Made by a program: the position numbers and the translations under genes | The notes under the pieces: model-generated | Database searches by the model: none | What the model was told of the DNA's origin: nothing | What the model saw: the letters and a program-made list of their open reading frames with translations, nothing else | Shown: in pieces, positions 14,994 through 23,062 of the stretch | How positions within the stretch are numbered: the first letter of the stretch is position 1 | Layout of the letters: each line of letters opens with the position of its first letter | Assembly: GCF_917563885.1 (NCBI RefSeq) | Contig: NZ_CAKJTG010000029.1 | Coordinates: forward strand, 13,459-47,948 | Length of the DNA stretch: 34,490 nucleotides | Source of the DNA: Pseudoneobacillus rhizosphaerae | GTDB lineage: Bacteria; Bacillota; Bacilli; Bacillales; Cytobacillaceae | Direction: 5' to 3'

Positions 14994-16352
14994 CTAGCTA
15001 ACCTGCCGATCCGCAACTTTTCTATTTAACCAAGGTTTGGATACCCATCTCCTCAGGGCGAATCCTCCACGAACCCATTCATCAAGTCCTTGTGCCAGCC
15101 AAATACCTAATAGTCCTAATCCAAGAGTAACTCCAAAAATGTAACTAAATACAACAGCAATTCCCCACATGCAAATCATTCCGATAATAACAGGGAATCG
15201 TACGTCTCCGACTGATTTTAACGAACCCATTAGAACGATATTCATGGCACGACCTGGTTCAATAAATACAATTGCCCATAGAACTGGAAGTGCAATCGCA
15301 ATAATCGCAGGATCGGTTGTAAATACATTTAAGATTGGCTCACCAATTAGCGCTACAGCAAGAGAGACAGCTGCTGAAACTAGGAAGGCAATTCTTAATG
15401 TCTTAAGCCCTCTTTTGATCGCTCTGTCATACTGTTTTGCCCCTGTGTATCGGGCAATTAATATCTGTGTCCCTTGGGCAATGGCGACTGTAAACAAGAA
15501 GCAAAGCATCGATATATTTAAGATATACACGCGGGCGGCTAATGCTGCCGCTCCGGTAAGAGCGACAAAGCTTGTAATCACGACTTGTGATAATTGATAG
15601 GATATGTTTTCACCAGCAGATGGAATTCCGATGGAAAGTAGTCCCTTCACATCTGATTTGTTGATTTTAAACATATCCTTTATATGAAACTTTAAAGCTA
15701 GCTGTTTATAAACAAAGTAAAAAAGGGCTATAATGATAAAAATTCGGGCCACAATAAAGGAATAAGCAACCCCGGTAACACCTGTTATAGGAAGGCCGAA
15801 CCAGCCTTTAATAGCAATAAACGAACCGATTATGCTAATGACATTCATGATTACCGTAACAATCATTGTTTCCCTTGTATGTCCGTAGCTACGCAGGATT
15901 GCACTTAAAGCTAGTGCAATTGCTTCTAGGAAAAGTGATACACCTGTAATGGTTAAAAAGGTATAAGCAAAGTCGTAAACCTCACCGCTAAGTCCGTAAA
16001 ATTTTAAAAACACTCCACCAAATGCAAGAACAACAAGTGTCATCACAATTCCAACCCAGAAGTTAACCCCGAAGGCAGATTTTGCCAGGCGTCTTGCCCG
16101 CTCCAATTGATTGGCCCCTAAATTTTGACCAATTAGGATGGTTGCTCCGATTGCGGAGACGTTAAAGACTAAAATAAATATATTAATAATTTGATTGGCT
16201 ACCCCAACCCCTGCAACAGCATTGTCAGAATATCCACTTAAAATTAGAGTAGCGACAATTCCCATACCCATATGAAGCGATATTTCGATAAAAAGAGGCC
16301 ACGTGATGCTAAATAATGATTGGTCTTGATACTTGTTGGTCTCCACGGTCAT
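14994..16352 (-). CDS. MATE family multidrug efflux transporter
   Basis: The 452-residue product has 12 predicted membrane helices in two homologous halves, as in MATE (NorM/DinF-type) Na+ or H+ coupled exporters of cationic compounds. Typical segments are SLFSITWPLFIEISLHMGMG at the N-terminus, GVANQIINIF, GATILIGQNLGANQLERARR (second helix and loop) and the matching AQGTQILIARYTGAKQYDRA in the second half. The length is standard. The ATG at 16352 follows GAAGGCGG. It appears to be transcribed alone and ends at the terminator 14904-14945. The substrate cannot be inferred. Confidence 0.92.
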   Translation of the reverse strand: MTVETNKYQDQSLFSITWPLFIEISLHMGMGIVATLILSGYSDNAVAGVGVANQIINIFILVFNVSAIGATILIGQNLGANQLERARRLAKSAFGVNFWVGIVMTLVVLAFGGVFLKFYGLSGEVYDFAYTFLTITGVSLFLEAIALALSAILRSYGHTRETMIVTVIMNVISIIGSFIAIKGWFGLPITGVTGVAYSFIVARIFIIIALFYFVYKQLALKFHIKDMFKINKSDVKGLLSIGIPSAGENISYQLSQVVITSFVALTGAAALAARVYILNISMLCFLFTVAIAQGTQILIARYTGAKQYDRAIKRGLKTLRIAFLVSAAVSLAVALIGEPILNVFTTDPAIIAIALPVLWAIVFIEPGRAMNIVLMGSLKSVGDVRFPVIIGMICMWGIAVVFSYIFGVTLGLGLLGIWLAQGLDEWVRGGFALRRWVSKPWLNRKVADRQVS

Positions 16353-16485
16353 TTTTTTCCGCCTTCTTTACTAAAAATCATATAAACCCTATTGTAACCA
16401 CTTTTAATCCAAATTGAAATAAAAAAATACTTGTATCAGCCTGTCCCTCATGCTTAGAGACTCTTTCATTTAGTTGTCAGAACTT

Positions 16486-18075
16486 TTACTTAATCGTCAA
16501 CGAAAAAATTCTACCTCCACGATTAGCAATGACAATGGTATTGTTATAGATGGCTGGTGAGGCTTCGATATTAGATCCATAGAAATTTTTCTTTTGGATG
16601 ATTTCTCCTGTTTTTCCTTTAATTAAATAAATAGTTCCAACGGAGTCACATTGGACGATATAGGAGTTTCCTTTTTTATCATAAACGGCGACTGGTGAAG
16701 ACCAGGCATAATTGGACATCTCCCTTCGCCAAATTTCTTTGCCCGTTTCTTTATCTAAAGATAGCATGAGCCCTGCTGACATTGTTTTATATCTCGCAAT
16801 AGTAAATATAATTTGATTTGAGATGTCATTCTTTCCTATTATAGGAGTGGCCAAAAGCCCCCCGTTGACCGGGTTTTCACCTAATATGGTCAAAGCAGGA
16901 ATTTCTTTTTTCCACATCACCTTTCCAGTAAGTCCATTCACTTTTCGAAGAATACTGTTCCCTTTTGAGCCTTGTTTATCTACTTCTGTTCCTGTATAGA
17001 GGAATGGTATCCCTTTTTGAGGCTCAATAACGATTGAAGCATCAGAATCGTCCGTCATTCCTAGTGCCCAAACAGGTTTCATTTTAGCTATATCAATCCC
17101 TTGTAACGTTCCACCATTATCAGTAAAGTACATCATATTTTTATAGGATGCGACTGAATTTTCAATGCCCTGATGGTTAAAATTGCCGATTTTATATCTG
17201 TATTTAACAGTCTGAGGATTCACAGAAATCGTCTTTTTCTTAGCATCAAATTTTGTATTTAATTTCATCGAGTAAAAGAGGCCGTTTTCTCCACCAAGAA
17301 ATAACGTATCTGTATTTCGGTTGACTAGGGCAGCACTATCGAATGCTCCCCATCCTCGATAAGCATATGAATCCAATCCTTTTACAAAATGGAGAAGCTT
17401 GCCGTCAATCAAGCTATAGATTCGAAACCCAATTTGACTATTCCCCGTCTGTGGGATTCCTTGTCCAACATACAATAAGGGATATCCTCTTGGATCAATT
17501 GAGACACTTCCTTTTATCGGGTTCTTTATATCTATTGCAGGTCGACTCTGTTTGCCAGATTCAATATCGAAAAAATAAACCTTCCCATCTAGAGAAGCAT
17601 AAATAACCTCTACAAAGTTTTCCTTATTCTTAAATTCACCGTTAATATTCATCGTCATTTTTACGTCATTTGCCCACTTTACAATCGCAGGTTGACCTGT
17701 CCAACCTGCACCACCGCCCCATCTTGGACTAGAACCAGTTTTAAACTCCCATTGTTTTAAGATTTGAGATGGTTTCTCGTTCACCAACCCATAAGCCGCT
17801 GAATCGCGTAAATGATTTCCGCGGAAGGTGAATACACCTGGGAGATTAGAGTATGTATCAGGAAAAGTCTGTATTTGTCCCTTCGTAATCATGCTAGTTT
17901 GACCTTGAAAGCCATAGGATAAATGAGAAAGCTCTTTTATTTCGGTAGGAATAATATCAGATGTTTGTTCTAAAGCAAAAACGTTAGTTAAATCCTTTTC
18001 TTGTTGAAAGAATAATGCTGCTGTAAGGAGAGACAAACTTGTAAAAATCGTTGTTCCAAACCTTATGATTTTCAT
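16486..18075 (-). CDS. Exported PQQ-like beta-propeller protein
   Basis: The 529-residue product has an N-terminal signal sequence (about 1-35, MKIIRFGTTIFTSLSLLTAA, cleavage possibly after VFA). It then has repeated propeller blades with the tryptophan-docking pattern of PQQ/BamB-like proteins: YASLDGKVYFFDIESGKQSR, LRKVNGLTGKVMWKKEIPAL, LSLDKETGKEIWRREMS and IYLIKGKTGEIIQKK. The PRWGGGAGWTGQPAIV stretch near residue 115 is typical of a Bacillus group of such proteins. Most of them are not known to hold PQQ, and this one may be a binding or scaffold protein on the cell surface. The ATG at 18075 follows AAAGGGGATC. The function is unproven and no neighbour points to a pathway. Confidence 0.8.
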   Translation of the reverse strand: MKIIRFGTTIFTSLSLLTAALFFQQEKDLTNVFALEQTSDIIPTEIKELSHLSYGFQGQTSMITKGQIQTFPDTYSNLPGVFTFRGNHLRDSAAYGLVNEKPSQILKQWEFKTGSSPRWGGGAGWTGQPAIVKWANDVKMTMNINGEFKNKENFVEVIYASLDGKVYFFDIESGKQSRPAIDIKNPIKGSVSIDPRGYPLLYVGQGIPQTGNSQIGFRIYSLIDGKLLHFVKGLDSYAYRGWGAFDSAALVNRNTDTLFLGGENGLFYSMKLNTKFDAKKKTISVNPQTVKYRYKIGNFNHQGIENSVASYKNMMYFTDNGGTLQGIDIAKMKPVWALGMTDDSDASIVIEPQKGIPFLYTGTEVDKQGSKGNSILRKVNGLTGKVMWKKEIPALTILGENPVNGGLLATPIIGKNDISNQIIFTIARYKTMSAGLMLSLDKETGKEIWRREMSNYAWSSPVAVYDKKGNSYIVQCDSVGTIYLIKGKTGEIIQKKNFYGSNIEASPAIYNNTIVIANRGGRIFSLTIK

Positions 18076-18227
18076 GAATAACTGATCCCCTTTGAATCTA
18101 TTAACATATGAATATGTTTTTGTGAAAAAATGGAACTATTTTCCTACTAGATTACAATTATCCACATGAATAATCAATAAATATTGGTTTACAAAAAACG
18201 ACATTTATCTCGAGTGAAAATAAGATT

Positions 18228-18286
18228 AAAAAACAAGCTGAAATGATAAAGTTTCAAAAATAGAAACTTGTATCTTTTCAGCTTGA
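18228..18286 (-). terminator. Intrinsic terminator of the two-gene membrane operon
   Basis: CAAGCTGAAA pairs with TTCAGCTTG, and the inner AGTTTC/GAAACT and GATA/TATC pairs extend the stem. The minus strand continues TTTTTTAAT. It lies about 45 bases past the stop at 18330. Confidence 0.85.
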
Positions 18287-18329
18287 AAAATAGCTACAAA
18301 TGAAACAATTGCTTACTTTGGGAAAAAAT

Positions 18330-18797
18330 TCACTTTACTTTAGCTACACCTAATGCATAATGATTCCAAAGTATCTTTTCAATTGCTTCTGCTTGTGTTT
18401 CTTCACATTCAATAATAAGAATAATATCTGACTGATTCCCTTTTAATCGACGTTTTTTCTTTTTTATTACCTTTTCATTAATAATTCTTATCGCAAATCC
18501 TATTACAAATCCGCAAAAAGCACTGATTAGTCCCCAGTAAATGGGACCCCAAGCCAATTTAAATCCGATACTAGCACCAATAACCGAAAACGCTGTGGCT
18601 AGTGCCATCCCTATATCAATGAGTGATGTGCCATCGGATCGATGTGTGGAATCAAAAACCCTATGTTCATCTGTTCTATTATCAAGTGGGATAGCAAATA
18701 TATTTTCTTTTGTAATCCCTTTTTTCTCTATTGATGTTATAGCCATTTCTAAAAAGATATTACTTTCAAAAGTGGAAAAGAGCTGCAATTTGATCAC
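18330..18797 (-). CDS. Hypothetical membrane protein with central glycine-rich hairpin
   Basis: The 155-residue product has a short soluble N-terminal part and two closely spaced membrane helices (about 60-108, IGMALATAFSVIGASIGFKL, YWGLISAFCGFVIGFAIRII). A very basic stretch (KVIKKKKRR) follows. The last 40 residues (DIILIIECEETQAEAIEKIL, ALGVAKVK) look like half of a ferredoxin-like alpha/beta domain. The N-terminal part (MIKLQLFSTFESNIFLEMAI) could supply the other half, so the membrane hairpin may be inserted in one soluble domain; that is inference. The GTG start overlaps the upstream stop by four bases (GTGA), so the two are translationally coupled. No family was recognised with confidence. 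Confidence 0.7.
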   Translation of the reverse strand: MIKLQLFSTFESNIFLEMAITSIEKKGITKENIFAIPLDNRTDEHRVFDSTHRSDGTSLIDIGMALATAFSVIGASIGFKLAWGPIYWGLISAFCGFVIGFAIRIINEKVIKKKKRRLKGNQSDIILIIECEETQAEAIEKILWNHYALGVAKVK

Positions 18798-19585
18798 TTC
18801 ACTTTTTGTCCTTTTTGTATTAGGAAACTAGTGGCTTGGTAATTTTTTTTAAGATAATTTTTTTGTTCATCTATGTACAGTTTGTTAAGTTCTACTGCAC
18901 TCATATATGCATCAAATGAAGCAAAACCATAATGAGATGGGAGAAATAAGAGCCATTCAGGATTTAAGACAGACGTAGCCTGTTGGATTTCACCTAAAAA
19001 TAAGAGGGAAACTGCCTCTTGAGCATGCGAAAAATAAAAGAAAACGACCACCCAAAAGATGACAAAAAAAGCTGTCATAATTCTTTGTACATATAGCTGA
19101 CCAAGGCCAGGCACAAATAGAGACCATATAACGGCAATCACAGGGTTTCTTTTATCAAGATAATTTACTTCTACTGCACCAATACTAAATGTGTTGTAAA
19201 CGTGATCCTCATGGTCAGCTACTAAATAAATTTTGTTCATATCTACTGTAGTTCGATAACTATCCCATATACTAAATAAGTAAACGGGAATATACATCAA
19301 CAGCCATCTTGTGTCCAAAACTTCTTTAGCCATATCAATATTACCTTGAAAGGAATAAACCATTGCTAAATTAACATGAGCTTTTATATTCACAATCACT
19401 TCCCAAATAAATAAAGCATATCCTCTTAAATATTTAGATAAAAGTAAATGTCCGAATCCTGGAAAAGCTGCAGACCACCATGCAATGATATACGGGTTTC
19501 TTAAATGAATGTAAGAGGTGCCAAAAACACTTACATGGGCTTTATATCGTCTGGCCGTATTGTCATTGGCATAAAAATTGTTCAT
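18794..19585 (-). CDS. Hypothetical membrane protein with internal duplication
   Basis: The 263-residue product consists of two homologous units of about 90 residues. Unit 1 starts RNPYIIAWWSAAFPGFGHLL and ends SIWDSYRTTVDMNKIYL; unit 2 starts RNPVIAVIWSLFVPGLGQLY and ends ASFDAYMSAVELNKLYI. Both contain a PG(F/L)G(H/Q)L motif like that in TM2-type domains, a membrane hairpin, a (N/E)I(D/Q)xA segment followed by L(D/N)xxWLL, and the D(S/A)Y-VxxNKxY ending. A short N-terminal tail and a basic C-terminus lie outside. The ATG at 19585 follows AAGGTGG. It is the first gene of a two-gene operon. I cannot assign a function. Confidence 0.75.
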   Translation of the reverse strand: MNNFYANDNTARRYKAHVSVFGTSYIHLRNPYIIAWWSAAFPGFGHLLLSKYLRGYALFIWEVIVNIKAHVNLAMVYSFQGNIDMAKEVLDTRWLLMYIPVYLFSIWDSYRTTVDMNKIYLVADHEDHVYNTFSIGAVEVNYLDKRNPVIAVIWSLFVPGLGQLYVQRIMTAFFVIFWVVVFFYFSHAQEAVSLLFLGEIQQATSVLNPEWLLFLPSHYGFASFDAYMSAVELNKLYIDEQKNYLKKNYQATSFLIQKGQKVK

Positions 19586-19706
19586 TTACAACCACCTTAA
19601 GAAAAACAATCAATTTCCAATAGTTTTCCAAATTACGCATTTATTATCCAATAATTTCTTACTTATCTTAAAGATACATTAGACCTCCCCATGCCTCAGT
19701 CATTCT

Positions 19707-20483
19707 TCAAAGGCCAAAATTTTCTTTTGCTATAATTTTAAATCTCTTCTCATCAATGTCTTCTTTCTCGATGTTTCCGTCTACCCACTCGGTAAAAGAT
19801 GTCTCTGTTAAGGTCATGTTTCCTTTGTCTGTAATTCTTGTGATAATGGGTTTTTTATTAAAAGGTGAAGCTGGGTGTTCAACGATAATTTTTTGAACAT
19901 CATTTATCTCTGACACATGCTCTATTCTAGTATTGGATTGAAAGGCGTATCCTTTTTTCCATTCTTGATCTTTATGCTTTAACTTCATATAAAAAATAAG
20001 ATCCCCATGTTCACTCTCTTCATGAACAACACGAAAATCACCGTTTTGCGAGGTAATGATTTCCCCATTTAACGGAACAGGCTTTAATGGTAGATTCCCG
20101 CCAAAGCCAGTATCAACAATAGATAGTTGTCCATGATGAAGGACCAAATTGAACACATGAGTTTTTCCTACTGGACTCCAGCGCTGATTGACTTGGTCAT
20201 AGGTCGCACCACGGATTTGGCTAGTGTTAAAGCCATTCTCTATTAAAAATTGATAAAGAATGGTATTGAGTTCATAACAAAGTCCGCCTTCGTTTTGTAC
20301 TAATAACTTCTTTATTAAATTGGCCTTAGATATTTCCGTAGTTTTATTTTCTATGATACACATATTCTCAAATGGAATCGTCTTTGCAACCTTTTCCAAA
20401 ACTAGACTTAAATTTTCAAACGTAATGACTTCGTTATCTGAAATACCAATTCGATTTCGAAATAATTTGTTTACATCACTCAT
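19707..20483 (-). CDS. Arylamine N-acetyltransferase
   Basis: The 258-residue product is an NAT-family enzyme that transfers an acetyl group from acetyl-CoA to arylamines or hydrazines. The catalytic triad is C69 in NEGGLCYELN, H109 in GKTHVFNLV and D124 in IVDTGFGGN. The N-terminal IPFENM and the FR/VHEE region after the triad also fit. The length is close to the usual 255-280 residues. The ATG at 20483 has an excellent AAGGAGG seven bases upstream. It is probably a single-gene unit. The natural substrate in Bacillus is unknown. Confidence 0.92.
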   Translation of the reverse strand: MSDVNKLFRNRIGISDNEVITFENLSLVLEKVAKTIPFENMCIIENKTTEISKANLIKKLLVQNEGGLCYELNTILYQFLIENGFNTSQIRGATYDQVNQRWSPVGKTHVFNLVLHHGQLSIVDTGFGGNLPLKPVPLNGEIITSQNGDFRVVHEESEHGDLIFYMKLKHKDQEWKKGYAFQSNTRIEHVSEINDVQKIIVEHPASPFNKKPIITRITDKGNMTLTETSFTEWVDGNIEKEDIDEKRFKIIAKENFGL

Positions 20484-20580
20484 ACCATAACCTCCTTCAT
20501 TTTTTTCAAATTTATGCTTCTATGTATATTATATAATCATCGGCAAGTATTAAAAAACCGATTCGTTTACCAATTAAATG

Positions 20581-20615
20581 AAAAAAGCTGGCCTCCTCCG
20601 TGTGGAGAGGACCAA
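20581..20615 (-). terminator. Intrinsic terminator of the spx-rrf2 unit
   Basis: On the minus strand GGTCCTCTCC and GGAGGAGGCC pair imperfectly around ACAC and are followed by AGCTTTTTT. It lies about 40 bases past the stop of the Rrf2-type regulator. Confidence 0.75.
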
Positions 20616-20652
20616 CTAAAGAAACGCATAAACTTATTTCAACTTTTGTTAT

Positions 20653-21066
20653 CTATTTTTCTTGATTAATTAAATCAACAACTTCCTTCAGTGTATAATT
20701 CTTTAAATATAAACCTAAATGTTCTTCAGCTCCTAAAAAAATGTTAAATAAGACGCTTTGCATATTTGCTCCTACAATACACTGTTCATTTGATTCAGGA
20801 CACTTAGGCTGAAGAGAACCTTCTGACGTAAGCTTATAAATATCCCAGAGATTTACTTCGCTTACATCTACTGCAAAATGAAAACCGCCACCAATACCCT
20901 CTTTTGATTCAATAAAGCCATGCCTTTTTAATAGACTTAACACTTTACGAATGCGTACAGGATGAACACAGGCACTTTCCGAAATCATATCACTTGTTGA
21001 CATCCGATCCGGCTGTAGCGCTAGAAAAGTTAAACTATGAATGGCAAGTGTAAAATCACTGTTCAT
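20653..21066 (-). CDS. Rrf2-family transcriptional regulator
   Basis: The 137-residue product has the Rrf2 winged helix at its N-terminus: TLAIHSLTFLALQPDRMSTS, the recognition-helix part VHPVRIRKVLSLLKRHGFIE, and the wing SKEGIGGGFHFA. The mid-region CPESNEQCIVGANM supplies two cysteines six residues apart where IscR and NsrR have three cluster ligands. C33 in ACVHP lies near the recognition helix. A redox or thiol signal is therefore possible, and a full iron-sulfur site is not. It resembles B. subtilis YwnA/YwgB-type proteins. The ATG follows AGGAGG by six bases and lies 33 bases after the spx-like gene, so both are likely one operon. It is a good candidate to bind the dyad in the shared promoter. 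Confidence 0.87.
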   Translation of the reverse strand: MNSDFTLAIHSLTFLALQPDRMSTSDMISESACVHPVRIRKVLSLLKRHGFIESKEGIGGGFHFAVDVSEVNLWDIYKLTSEGSLQPKCPESNEQCIVGANMQSVLFNIFLGAEEHLGLYLKNYTLKEVVDLINQEK

Positions 21067-21099
21067 CGCTAGCCTCCTAGAAAAATAAAATACACATAA

Positions 21100-21492
21100 T
21101 TAATTGGCCATTTTTTCCCAATCAATGTTTAATGTACGAAGCCTGCGCGGTAAAAATCGACGAATCTCTTCATCGTGGTACCCAACCTGAAATCTTTTTT
21201 CGTCCTGGATGATCGGACGTCGCAGCATTTGAGGGTTTTCTATAATTAATGTATAGAATTCTTTTAGTGAAAGAGTTTCTATATCTACATTTAGCTCCTG
21301 AAACCTTTTCGAGTTTGTAGAAATAATTTCATCCGTACCATCCTCTGTCAAACGAAGTATAGACTTTAACTCATCAATTGTTAGTGGATTAGCTATGATG
21401 TTTCTTTCAATATAGTCAATTTGATGTTCTTCAAGCCATGCTTTTGCTTTTCGACATGAAGTACAGCTTGGTGTTGTATATACTGTCACCAT
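21100..21492 (-). CDS. Spx/ArsC-family redox regulator (Spx paralogue)
   Basis: The 130-residue product closely follows Spx, which binds the RNA polymerase alpha C-terminal domain and controls thiol-stress genes. The redox switch C10-TS-C13 is present ([18 protein letters not shown]), as are G52 in [11 protein letters not shown], which contacts alpha, the LRRPII motif with the conserved Arg, and [15 protein letters not shown]. The C-terminus ends KMAN, close to the LAN end of Spx that ClpXP recognises. Position 60 is Asn where B. subtilis Spx, as I recall, has Arg. The start is the ATG at 21492, ten bases after AGGAG. A GTG at 21499-21501 would overlap the ribosome site. It is transcribed ahead of an Rrf2 regulator. 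It could be Spx itself or a paralogue such as MgsR; the strong match favours Spx-like. Confidence 0.9.
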   Translation of the reverse strand: MVTVYTTPSCTSCRKAKAWLEEHQIDYIERNIIANPLTIDELKSILRLTEDGTDEIISTNSKRFQELNVDIETLSLKEFYTLIIENPQMLRRPIIQDEKRFQVGYHDEEIRRFLPRRLRTLNIDWEKMAN

Positions 21493-21569
21493 ACAGTTCA
21501 CACTCCTATTTTAATTTTGATACGATATTTTAATGAAAAAATAATGAATGATAAAATGTAATAATTAAT

Positions 21570-21656
21570 TTTACAGTTTAAATATAATGATGATGTTGTT
21601 TATTTAAAATAATTATCCTATACTGTAAATTTAATCTTTACAGTTTGTTTTGTCAA
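21570..21656 (-). promoter_or_regulatory. Sigma-A promoter covered by an inverted-repeat operator
   Basis: On the minus strand TTGACA (21656-21651) is followed after 17 bases by TAAATT (21633-21628). The perfect dyad ACTGTAAA-N7-TTTACAGT (21622-21644) covers the spacer and the -10 box, the usual place for a repressor. A third copy of the half-site lies downstream at 21570-21577. The spx-like and rrf2 genes follow. The binding protein is not known; the Rrf2 regulator of the same operon is the simplest candidate. Confidence 0.65.
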
Positions 21657-21689
21657 TCAATTTTTTTTGATAAATAAAAAATGTACTTC

Positions 21690-21720
21690 CCCCTAATAAT
21701 TTCATCTTACTTATTAGGGG
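21690..21720. terminator. Perfect 10-bp hairpin downstream of the DUF3231 gene
   Basis: CCCCTAATAA and TTATTAGGGG flank an 11-base loop. The T-rich run on the minus strand starts about 10 bases later, so termination would be inefficient. The rest of the spacer 21493-21813 holds the promoter region described separately and otherwise AT-rich DNA. Confidence 0.55.
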
Positions 21721-21813
21721 TCTCTGCAGAAAAATCCAAAGATTATAGGTTTGTTAAACCAGCAAATCTTCGGATTAGTTCATTGAATAGCAAGTTAATC
21801 TATTTGGTGCCCA

Positions 21814-22848
21814 TTAGCTTGACTCCAAATTATCTCTATCAGCTGCTTTCGGTGGCTGTTCCATCCAGCCCTTTTCGATCATAATCCTTGCGGCCACTTC
21901 AACAAAGGCAGAAATCTTCATTAGAGATTTTGAATACAACAATCCGACATCATGCCTTCCATTTACGGCAACAGAATTTCCAAAAGCTCTTATTTTCATT
22001 GAAAACATATCCACCTTATGAAATAACATGAGTTTATCAGAGAAAGGAGAAAATGTGGAAGTTGTAACTAAATCATCAATAAAAGCTGGTGATGGAAGAT
22101 TTTCGTTATGTAACATTTTCATATAACTTTCAATATTATTGGATGTAAGATCTCTACCTCTTTCAAATAATTCGCTTATTTTTTTATCCTTGGCCACTTG
22201 AGCAAATGCCATAATCAACGCTTTACTTGTTACATTATTTTCAATATTATCGTAAAAATGGGCAATTTCTAAAGCGTGTAAAGGACGAACATGTCCAAAG
22301 AAACCATTAAGAAAATCCTTATGAACAAATTCGACTTTATCAGGTACTGGAATAATGGGTGGCTTAATAATTAACCCCTTATTCATTAATAAATCTTTGA
22401 TTTGTTCCATTAAAGCTAATGTGGATTCCATACAATATATAAAGAACTCTTTTACATCTTTTCTGTAAATAAGAGGTAATCCTACACTATAAATGCTTAT
22501 TCCTGCTTTTGAAGCATATTTCAAATAATGAACGTAGAATGGGTCCAGAAATAATCGTGGCGCACCAAGATTTACGTCTTCGTCGCCAAAACCTTTAGGA
22601 ACTGGGAAATTATCCTTTTCAAATATCTCTTTTGCTATGCTCATAAATTCTTCGGTTAATTTCAATGCATTTTCTAATAGAGTTTTGATTTCATCATCGT
22701 CAACGTGCTGAAGATAATACTTTATAACGCAGTTTGCCATGCTGTTTCCTGTATATGTGGCCCAGAGTTTACCCATTTCTGCTGAAGTTAACTCTTCATT
22801 TGGGCTCATCTTATATGAACCAATTTTTAGTGGTCTGATCGTTTTCAT
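21814..22848 (-). CDS. DUF3231 family protein
   Basis: The 344-residue product matches DUF3231, a Bacillus-type family built from two related helical halves. The halves start at LTSAEMGKLWATYTGNSMAN (about residue 20) and GHVRPLHALEIAHFYDNIEN (about 190). Other landmarks are the YLQHVDDDEI and FAQVAKDKKI helices, the (V/N)LPSPAFIDD and FPVPKGFGDEDVNLGAPRLF loops after them, and the ending KISAFVEVAARIMIEKGWME. The fold is thought to be ferritin-like, but no activity is known. The start is the ATG at 22848 with AGGTGAG seven bases upstream; the GTG at 22860 has no ribosome site. It is transcribed alone. Confidence 0.85.
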   Translation of the reverse strand: MKTIRPLKIGSYKMSPNEELTSAEMGKLWATYTGNSMANCVIKYYLQHVDDDEIKTLLENALKLTEEFMSIAKEIFEKDNFPVPKGFGDEDVNLGAPRLFLDPFYVHYLKYASKAGISIYSVGLPLIYRKDVKEFFIYCMESTLALMEQIKDLLMNKGLIIKPPIIPVPDKVEFVHKDFLNGFFGHVRPLHALEIAHFYDNIENNVTSKALIMAFAQVAKDKKISELFERGRDLTSNNIESYMKMLHNENLPSPAFIDDLVTTSTFSPFSDKLMLFHKVDMFSMKIRAFGNSVAVNGRHDVGLLYSKSLMKISAFVEVAARIMIEKGWMEQPPKAADRDNLESS

Positions 22849-22946
22849 TTGTAAACTCACCTACATCAGATTTTTAAATAGTATTTTCTTAAAAGTGGTT
22901 TGGTATTCTAATTTACTTATTTTCAATAGGGATTCTTTTACTTTCT

Positions 22947-22982
22947 AAAAAAAACGCAAATTAATTTAATTAATTTGCGTTT
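22947..22982 (-). terminator. Intrinsic terminator of the DUF4317 gene
   Basis: AAACGCAAATTAA and TTAATTTGCGTTT form a perfect 13-bp stem with a five-base loop. The minus strand continues with TTTTTAG. It lies 80 bases past the stop at 23063. Confidence 0.88.
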
Positions 22983-23062
22983 CCTCCTATCTAAAACCTA
23001 TTTTTCTCTTATCGATTAAATTATCTTGTATAGCGATTTAAAATGGCCAGTCCAAAAATTCA

